Shown: positions 15,732 through 19,848 of the stretch, piece after piece
How the letters are laid out: each line of letters starts with the position of its first letter
Numbering within the stretch: the first letter of the stretch is position 1
NCBI GenBank assembly: GCA_910583615.1
Contig: CAJTXP010000061.1
Coordinates: forward strand, 1 to 19,848
Direction: 5' to 3'
DNA: 19,848 bases
DNA from: an uncultured Lachnospiraceae bacterium
GTDB lineage: Bacteria > Bacillota > Clostridia > Lachnospirales > Lachnospiraceae
The notes under the pieces: model-generated
Told to the model about the DNA's origin: nothing
The model's input: the letters and a program-made list of their open reading frames with translations, nothing else
The model's database searches: none
Made by a program: the position numbers and the translations under genes

Positions 15732-15799
15732 TTATTTTTTTTTTGATCAGGAGAAATTTAAATTTTTTGATGAAATAATAGAAAACCTGCATAAAAAGT

Positions 15800-15828
15800 T
15801 TGCTAATTTTCTTAACATTATGTATAAT
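15800..15828 (+). promoter_or_regulatory. Promoter of the PyrE-like phosphoribosyltransferase gene
   Basis: TTGCTA (15800-15805), a 17-bp spacer and TATAAT (15823-15828) preceded by TG, i.e. an extended -10. Transcription should start near 15835, giving a 70-nt leader. It is divergent from the bioY promoter about 100 bp away and outside the BirA box. Confidence 0.72.
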
Positions 15829-15847
15829 ATCTATAAAAGAAAGCGGA

Positions 15848-15902
15848 TGGAGCGATTCACAGGAACCGGATAGCTCCAATCACAGGAAAAGGAGGGTTTC
15901 CT
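15848..15902 (+). promoter_or_regulatory. Structured 5' leader with Shine-Dalgarno in a hairpin loop
   Basis: Two inverted repeats lie in the leader. TGGAGC (15848-15853) pairs with GCTCCA (15873-15878). AGGAAA (15884-15889) pairs with TTTCCT (15897-15902) and exposes AGGAGGG in its 7-nt loop, two bases before the ATG. The segment TCACAGGAA is repeated at 15856 and 15880. A translational control role is inferred only. Confidence 0.4.
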
Positions 15903-15904
15903 AT

Positions 15905-16546
15905 ATGGAAAAACGTATATTTAAAATTGTGTCACCCATTGACAGTAAAGTGGCTTTAAGGGTGATTCCGGGTCATTTTGTGACGTCTCATTCCCATATC
16001 AATTATTACGTGGACCTGACCATGTCTCAGGCACGTCAGAGTGAAGCGGAAGCGGCAGCAAAAATTCTGGCAAGAAAGTATGAAAGCAGTACCGTGGTTG
16101 ATACGATTATCTGTCTGAACAGCTGCCAGGTCATCGGCGCTTATCTGGCGCAGGAGCTGACCAGGGGCGGAATCATGAGTCTGAATGCGCATAATACCAT
16201 CTATATTACCGCGCCGGAGCAGGATATCAATGGTCAGATGATCTTCAGGGACAATTCCAAACCAATGGTACAGGGGAAAAACATTCTGATTCTTTCCACT
16301 TCCATTACCACCGGTGTGACGCTGGAGAAGGCGATCCGCAGCGTGGAGTACTACGGCGGAAAAGTGCAGGGGATTGCTTCGATCTTCAGCTTCGTCAGAG
16401 AAGCTCACGGCGTAGAGGTTAACAGCATTTTCAATGCCAACGATATGACCGGATATGCATCCTTTGATGAGAAAGACTGTCCGATGTGCAGAACCGGACA
16501 GAAGATCGACGCGATTGTCAATGGATTTGGGTACAGTAAGCTGTAA
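15905..16546 (+). CDS. PyrE-like phosphoribosyltransferase-family protein with altered PRPP loop
   Basis: A 213-residue type I phosphoribosyltransferase fold, closest by eye to orotate phosphoribosyltransferases. VTSHSHINYYVDL (26-38) resembles the SG..S.YYDL segment of PyrE. The PRPP loop is at residues 127-139 and reads ILILSTSITTGVT; in active enzymes the two residues before V/S-I-T-T-G are acidic (DD or ED), here they are S131-T132. The C-terminus carries a C-P-M-C pair (192-195) that could bind metal. It may be a ligand-binding or regulatory protein built on this fold, as with PurR, rather than a normal PyrE. No pyrimidine genes are adjacent. GGAGG precedes the start by 9 bp. The longer open frame beginning at 15800 starts inside the promoter and was discarded. 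Confidence 0.8.
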   Translation: MEKRIFKIVSPIDSKVALRVIPGHFVTSHSHINYYVDLTMSQARQSEAEAAAKILARKYESSTVVDTIICLNSCQVIGAYLAQELTRGGIMSLNAHNTIYITAPEQDINGQMIFRDNSKPMVQGKNILILSTSITTGVTLEKAIRSVEYYGGKVQGIASIFSFVREAHGVEVNSIFNANDMTGYASFDEKDCPMCRTGQKIDAIVNGFGYSKL

Positions 16547-16737
16547 GAGACTTGAACTGAAAAACATGGCGGGGCTGTTGCGGAATGTTACTGCGTATAC
16601 TGGCGTGGGCACATTCTGCGGCAGTCCCATTTTGTGAATGCAGGTAATCGGTCAGAAGCCGACAGAGAGCCGGGGATGACAGGACAGAGAATATTTTTAT
16701 AAAACAGCAGGAAGGACAGGGAAAAGGGGATCAGAAG

Positions 16738-17229
16738 ATGGGACTTACGCATTTTGACGAACATGGAAAAGCGGTCATGGTGGATGTGACGGAGAAGCGG
16801 GATACGGTCCGGGAGGCGACGGCTGTGGGAAAGATCACGGTCAGCCAGGCGGTCTACGACGCGGTGGAGCAGGGAAAGATCGGAAAGGGCGATGTTCTGG
16901 GCGTCGCCACGACGGCGGGGATCATGGGCGCCAAACGGACGGCGGAGCTGATCCCCATGTGCCATATTCTGCCGATCACCAACTGCCGGGTGCGCTTTGA
17001 GATGGTTCCGGAAGAACGGGCCGTCTACTGCTGGTGCACCGTCAAGGTGACGGGGAAGACCGGGGTGGAGATGGAGGCGCTGACGGGAGTGAGCGTGGCG
17101 CTTCTGACCGTCTACGACATGTGCAAGGCGTTGGACAAGACCATGGAGATCGGCGGGATCAGCCTGTGCAAAAAGACCGGCGGCAAGAGCGGGACGGTGG
17201 AAAATCCGGGAAAGCGCATGCCGGACTGA
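16738..17229 (+). CDS. moaC: Cyclic pyranopterin monophosphate synthase (MoaC)
   Basis: Second enzyme of molybdenum cofactor synthesis: converts the MoaA product 3',8-cyclo-7,8-dihydro-GTP to cyclic pyranopterin monophosphate (EC 4.6.1.17). The 163-residue product is full length. Signatures are the N-terminal MVDVTEK, PMCHILPI (73-80), and TGVEMEALTGVSVALLTVYDMCKALDK, with the expected catalytic D127 and K130. GGGGATCAG precedes the start. The 191 bp before it contain no gene I can support; a TATACT at 16596 lacks a matching -35. No moaA, moaB or mobA lies in the window. The molybdenum hydroxylase start at the right edge suggests the other cofactor genes lie beyond it. Confidence 0.95.
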   Translation: MGLTHFDEHGKAVMVDVTEKRDTVREATAVGKITVSQAVYDAVEQGKIGKGDVLGVATTAGIMGAKRTAELIPMCHILPITNCRVRFEMVPEERAVYCWCTVKVTGKTGVEMEALTGVSVALLTVYDMCKALDKTMEIGGISLCKKTGGKSGTVENPGKRMPD

Positions 17230-17250
17230 AGTTAAGGAGGTGGTACGGGT

Positions 17251-17838
17251 ATGTTGCCTGAAAGAACAGAAGCGGAAAGACTGCTGAGAGAAGCCGAGCG
17301 ATGCAATCCGGGACCGTGGGGAGACCACAGCCGGGTTGCGGCGCATTGTGCGGAAAAAATCGCGGAATTATGTGAGGGGATGGATGCGGAAAAAGCATAC
17401 ATACTGGGACTGCTTCACGATATTGGAAGAAAGTTCGGCGTCAGGCATCTGGGGCATGTATCAGACGGCTACACCTATATGATGTCATTGGGATATGAAG
17501 AAGCCGCAAAAATCTGCCTGACACATTCCTTTCAAAATCAGTCCATGGAAGACTATATTGGGAAATCGGACACCTCCGATGAAGAGCACAGGCTGATTCA
17601 TACGGCGCTTGGGAATGTTGTGATGGATGACTATGACCGGCTGATTCAGTTGTGCGATGCTCTGGCGGGCAGCGAAGGGGTGCTGGACATGGAAGAACGC
17701 ATGGAGGATGTGAAAAAACGATACGGCAGCTATCCGCAGAAAAAATGGGATTCCAATGTAAAGCTGAAGGATTACTTTGAAAAGAAAATCGGAAAAGATA
17801 TTTACGAGGCAGTAGAAAAGGAAACATTCAGGCCATGA
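17251..17838 (+). CDS. HD-domain phosphohydrolase
   Basis: A 195-residue soluble protein with the metal-binding pattern of the HD superfamily: H26 (GDHS), H56-D57 (GLLHDIGR), and D136 (QLCDAL); H92 may add a further ligand. Substrate cannot be told from sequence; family members hydrolyse nucleotides, cyclic nucleotides or phosphate esters. AGGAGG lies 10 bp upstream of the start. The stop overlaps the endonuclease V start by 4 bp (ATGA), so the two are translationally coupled and may act together in nucleotide or DNA damage clearance (inference). It follows moaC by 21 bp, so all three are probably one transcript. Confidence 0.85.
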   Translation: MLPERTEAERLLREAERCNPGPWGDHSRVAAHCAEKIAELCEGMDAEKAYILGLLHDIGRKFGVRHLGHVSDGYTYMMSLGYEEAAKICLTHSFQNQSMEDYIGKSDTSDEEHRLIHTALGNVVMDDYDRLIQLCDALAGSEGVLDMEERMEDVKKRYGSYPQKKWDSNVKLKDYFEKKIGKDIYEAVEKETFRP

Positions 17839-18587
17839 AAATAAAAGGGAAAAGCACAGGGCAGCCGGATGGAATCCGGAAAACGCTTTTTCTGGAGGAT
17901 GCCGTCCGGATCCAGACAGAACTGTGGCCCAAAGTGGTTCAGAGCGGCAGCAGGAAGGCAGAGGATTTTGAAACCGTGGCAGGAGTCGATCTGGCCTACT
18001 GGAAAGAAGGAGAGCAGGAATATGCCGTATGCTGCATCGTGGTTCTGGAGCAGAAGACCAGGCAGGTGCTGGAGAGCAGGTCTTCTTTCGGAAAGGTGGA
18101 GGTTCCCTATATCCCGGGATGCCTTGCCTTCCGGGAGCTTCCGCTGATTCTGGAGACGGTAAAACAGCTTACGGCGCTTCCGGACCTGTATATGCTGGAC
18201 GGAAACGGCTGCCTGCACCCGCGCCGTATGGGGATCGCCACCCATGCATCCTTTTATCTGGACAGGCCGACCATAGGCGTGGCGAAGCACTATTATAAAA
18301 TCGACGGGGCAGAGTGCTCCATGCCGGAAAACGAGCCGTTTGCGTACACGGATATCTGGGTGGGCGGCGAGACATACGGGCGGATCCTGCGTACGGTCAA
18401 GGACGTAAAGCCGGTCTATGTATCTGTGGGAAATTATATTGATCTTGACACGGCTACGGAGCTGGTATGCCGTTTTGTCGATCGGGAGAGCCACATTCCC
18501 ATGCCCACCAGGCTTGCCGATCTGGAGACGCACAGAAGGCGGAAGGAGCTTCAGTCCGCAGGACAGCAGCGCGTCAGCCCTGTTTGA
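17835..18587 (+). CDS. nfi: Endonuclease V (deoxyinosine 3' endonuclease)
   Basis: Repair endonuclease that nicks DNA (or RNA) one base 3' of deaminated adenine (hypoxanthine), EC 3.1.21.7. The 250-residue product carries the family's residues in order: VAGVDLAY with D52, PYIPGCLAFRELP with Y92 (wedge Tyr) and E101, and DGNGCLHPRRMGIATH with D122 and H128. The 21- and 6-residue spacings of E101-D122-H128 equal those of the Thermotoga enzyme. The C-terminal PTRLADLETH segment is also typical. It is coupled to the HD gene by an ATGA overlap. Its 3' end overlaps the end of the convergent methyltransferase gene by 14 bp, leaving no room for a terminator between them. Confidence 0.93.
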   Translation: MKIKGKSTGQPDGIRKTLFLEDAVRIQTELWPKVVQSGSRKAEDFETVAGVDLAYWKEGEQEYAVCCIVVLEQKTRQVLESRSSFGKVEVPYIPGCLAFRELPLILETVKQLTALPDLYMLDGNGCLHPRRMGIATHASFYLDRPTIGVAKHYYKIDGAECSMPENEPFAYTDIWVGGETYGRILRTVKDVKPVYVSVGNYIDLDTATELVCRFVDRESHIPMPTRLADLETHRRRKELQSAGQQRVSPV

Positions 18588-19422
18588 GCAATACGGCGCT
18601 GCCGTGCAGGTCCGCCAGAGGCAGTACCGTCAGCTGCCGTTCCTGACAGAAGCTCCGCACGGCTTTTCCGGCTCCTTCAAACTGGGCGCTGTTGTAGTCG
18701 TGGATCAGGATCATTCCGCCGGGAACCAGTTTCGGCCAGAATGCAAGGAGCCCTGCCAGCGTGGGTTCGTAGAGGTCCGGGTCCAGGCTTACGAAGGCCA
18801 GGGGCGGCAGGTCGCCGGGCAGCGTATCCGGGAAATGTCCGGTACAGAAGACGGCCCGTTCCGGATGCGGGAGACATGCGCGCACCTGTTCCACGCTGGT
18901 ATCGCTGAAGTTTCCCGCGGAAGCTCTTGTAAAGGAGACGGCATTTTTTTCCGCGTCCACATCTGTCTGGGAAAAACCTGTGAAGGTATCGAACAGGTAC
19001 AGGGTCCGGTCCGGAAACAGGCGGTTGATCTCAGCGGCGAATACGCCTTGGTAGACCCCAAGCTCCGCCACGGCGCCCGGGAGCCTGCGCGCTTCGATTT
19101 CCTGCGCCAGCAGCCGCAGATGGGCAAGCCGCAGGTCCATCAGTTCCCGGAATGGGTCCAGCGTCCGGACCGGTCCGGCATATCCAAGTTCTCTCAGCTG
19201 CTGTTCCATGGAACGGGCGGCGTCCCTGTTCAGGACCGTGATCCATACCAGATCCGGCATCAGAGACGGAATCCGGGCCGGGTCTACCACCGGGATTCCA
19301 TCCGGATAAGCGCCCTGTTTCTGCGTGTTGTTGTCGGCAAAGGCCAGAAGCTCACAGCCGGAGGGGAGCCATCTGGCTGCCATCTGTCCGCCCTGTCCGC
19401 TTCCGAATAAGATGATTTTCAT
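18574..19422 (-). CDS. Two-domain protein: Rossmann N-terminal domain plus TylF-like SAM methyltransferase
   Basis: The 282-residue product begins with a nucleotide-binding-like Rossmann segment (residues 1-90): IILFGSGQGG, LLAFADNN, and IPVVDPARI, as in sugar-transferase-associated PglD-like N-domains. Residues 92-282 match the TylF/MycF macrocin-O-methyltransferase family: SAM motif ELGVYQG (120-126), DTFTGF (145-150), metal-type acidic motif D214-P-D216-LYEPT, and HDY (241-243) with GAGKAV. Real substrates of such bacterial stand-alone proteins are mostly unknown; sugar or glycan methylation is likely (inference). Start 19422 is chosen because GGAG lies 6 nt upstream; a GTG/ATG further up (19434) is possible. 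It is divergent from the right-edge oxidoreductase gene and convergent with nfi. Confidence 0.8.
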   Translation of the reverse strand: MKIILFGSGQGGQMAARWLPSGCELLAFADNNTQKQGAYPDGIPVVDPARIPSLMPDLVWITVLNRDAARSMEQQLRELGYAGPVRTLDPFRELMDLRLAHLRLLAQEIEARRLPGAVAELGVYQGVFAAEINRLFPDRTLYLFDTFTGFSQTDVDAEKNAVSFTRASAGNFSDTSVEQVRACLPHPERAVFCTGHFPDTLPGDLPPLAFVSLDPDLYEPTLAGLLAFWPKLVPGGMILIHDYNSAQFEGAGKAVRSFCQERQLTVLPLADLHGSAVLLKQG

Positions 19423-19437
19423 AAAAATCTCCATTCC

Positions 19438-19502
19438 GCCGCCTTTCAGTTGGCGGCACAAATAGTGATGAAAGTTCTAGTTTCTTTCACACTAAACCTC
19501 CT
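19438..19502 (-). promoter_or_regulatory. Possible 14-residue leader peptide and hairpin upstream of the methyltransferase
   Basis: On the - strand AGGAGG (19502-19497) stands 6 nt before a GTG (19490) that opens a 14-codon frame ending in TGA at 19446. Its stop lies in the loop of a 6-bp GCCGCC/GGCGGC hairpin (19438-19457), just ahead of the methyltransferase ribosome binding site. This could be a leader peptide coupling translation, or the decayed start of a longer gene. Confidence 0.3.
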
Positions 19503-19508
19503 GAATCA

Positions 19509-19542
19509 GGTCTTATTATTCTCAAAATAGAATAATAAGACC
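19509..19542. repeat. Perfect 14-bp palindrome in the divergent intergenic region
   Basis: GGTCTTATTATTCT (19509-19522) and its exact reverse complement (19529-19542) flank a 6-nt centre. No T-tract follows on either strand. It lies 13 bp upstream of the -35 box of the right-edge gene and about 20 bp from the leader frame on the - strand, a position suited to an operator for a divergent pair. Confidence 0.65.
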
Positions 19543-19554
19543 ATGTTGTTTTCG

Positions 19555-19583
19555 TTGACCTGTTGGTTGAAATCAACTATACT
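19555..19583 (+). promoter_or_regulatory. Promoter of the right-edge oxidoreductase gene, with dyad in the spacer
   Basis: TTGACC (19555-19560), a 17-bp spacer and TATACT (19578-19583). Expected start is near 19590. Within the spacer, GTTGA and TCAAC (19566-19577) form a dyad with two central bases that a repressor could occupy between the -35 and -10 boxes. Confidence 0.68.
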
Positions 19584-19589
19584 TGATTT

Positions 19590-19798
19590 ATAACGATGAA
19601 ATTATTGTGCATTTTAACGAGAAGACTCAGGGTGTTTTTATCAGGGCGTTTCCGCCCGGTTCTGCGCCGAAGCAAAATGGATCGATATCTGCTGTAACTG
19701 CGATTATTTTAACAGAATCCGGAGGATTTGAACAGCAGTTTTTGCAGGGCGCGGAGGAAAGATGCATAATAAAGAGCATTTTATAAGGAGGATAAAGA
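19590..19798 (+). other. Leader of about 210 nt upstream of the oxidoreductase gene
   Basis: No convincing gene is seen here. It contains a GGGCG/CGCCC hairpin with loop TTTC (19644-19657) and a CTGCTGT/ACAGCAG pairing (19689-19695 with 19732-19738), with GGAGG elements at 19721 and 19753. A long structured leader before a molybdoenzyme gene raises the possibility of an RNA switch, but I could not match it to the known Moco motif by eye. Confidence 0.35.
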
Positions 19799-19848
19799 AT
19801 GATCAAAAAAGTTCTCATCATCAACGGGACCGAGCGCACCCTTGTAGT
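19799..19848 (+). CDS. Start of a molybdenum aldehyde oxidoreductase-like [2Fe-2S] protein (partial, runs off the window)
   Basis: Only 16 codons are present: M-I-K-K-V-L-I-I-N-G-T-E-R-T-L-V. These closely follow the N-terminus of the [2Fe-2S] domain of xanthine oxidase-family aldehyde oxidoreductases, such as the Desulfovibrio gigas Mop protein (MIQKVITVNG...). AAGGAGG lies 7 bp upstream of the ATG. The identification rests on a short segment, supported by moaC about 2.6 kb to the left. Such an enzyme would oxidise aldehydes or hydroxylate N-heterocycles using the molybdenum cofactor. Whether the FeS domain is fused to the molybdenum domain cannot be seen. Confidence 0.6.
   Translation, partial: MIKKVLIINGTERTLV

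Noticed and set aside
16547..16737. Gap before moaC, considered for a promoter or Moco riboswitch
   Set aside because: A TATACT at 16596 lacks a -35 at the right distance, and no long paired structure was visible.
18418..19410. 330-codon + strand open frame across the methyltransferase and the end of nfi
   Set aside because: No recognisable domain; the - strand frame has clear TylF-family motifs and a ribosome binding site.
19583..19786. 67-codon frame in the leader before the right-edge oxidoreductase
   Set aside because: Begins with a TTG that overlaps the -10 box, with no ribosome binding site and no recognisable family.
19762..19847. 28-codon frame with a GGAGGAAAG site overlapping the oxidoreductase start
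   Set aside because: Overlaps a better-supported start in another frame, and the encoded peptide has no recognisable feature.

Overview
The window looks like a chromosomal segment from a gut Lachnospiraceae-type Firmicute. The reasons are strong AGGAGG-type ribosome binding sites, a Firmicutes-style BirA box, an ABC-linked mannan phosphorolysis operon of the Roseburia/Ruminococcus kind, and genes typical of an anaerobe. Genus cannot be fixed from sequence alone. No rRNA, tRNA, CRISPR array, insertion sequence or phage gene was seen.

Region 1 (1-11266, + strand) is a beta-mannan / glucomannan oligosaccharide operon. Two ABC sugar permeases are followed by a beta-1,4-mannooligosaccharide phosphorylase (GH130_2 type), a cellobiose/mannobiose 2-epimerase (AGE family), a mannosylglucose phosphorylase (GH130_1 type), mannose-6-phosphate isomerase, a GH1 beta-glucosidase, an unrecognised single-pass membrane protein, a YesL/DUF624 membrane protein and a phosphohexomutase. 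Together they give this inferred route: imported manno-oligosaccharide is shortened by phosphorolysis to mannose-1-phosphate; mannobiose is epimerised to mannosyl-glucose and phosphorolysed to mannose-1-phosphate plus glucose; the mutase and ManA then take mannose-1-phosphate to fructose-6-phosphate. The operon ends in the wreck of an SGNH/GDSL esterase gene. The solute-binding protein, regulator, mannanase and ATPase are not in the window. A consensus promoter sits at the end of yesL and could drive the mutase separately.

Region 2 (11267-12103) holds a UPF0303-family gene with its own promoter, followed by a long hairpin that serves as terminator in both directions.

Region 3 (12104-15904, - strand) is a bioY-bioB-bioD-bioA operon under a BirA operator that contains the -35 box of its promoter. 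It covers biotin precursor/biotin uptake and KAPA-to-biotin conversion but has no KAPA-forming genes. BioB has Ser where the E. coli enzyme has the [2Fe-2S] ligand Cys97, which suggests the anaerobic (Type II) form.

Region 4 (15800-19848) starts with a divergently expressed PyrE-like phosphoribosyltransferase whose PRPP-loop acidic pair is replaced by Ser-Thr. It continues with moaC (molybdenum cofactor), an HD-domain phosphohydrolase and endonuclease V on the + strand, then a two-domain TylF-like methyltransferase on the - strand. At the right edge is the first 16 codons of what looks like the [2Fe-2S] domain of a molybdenum aldehyde oxidoreductase, behind a good promoter, two dyads and a leader of about 210 nt. 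moaC and this edge gene together suggest a molybdoenzyme locus continuing to the right.
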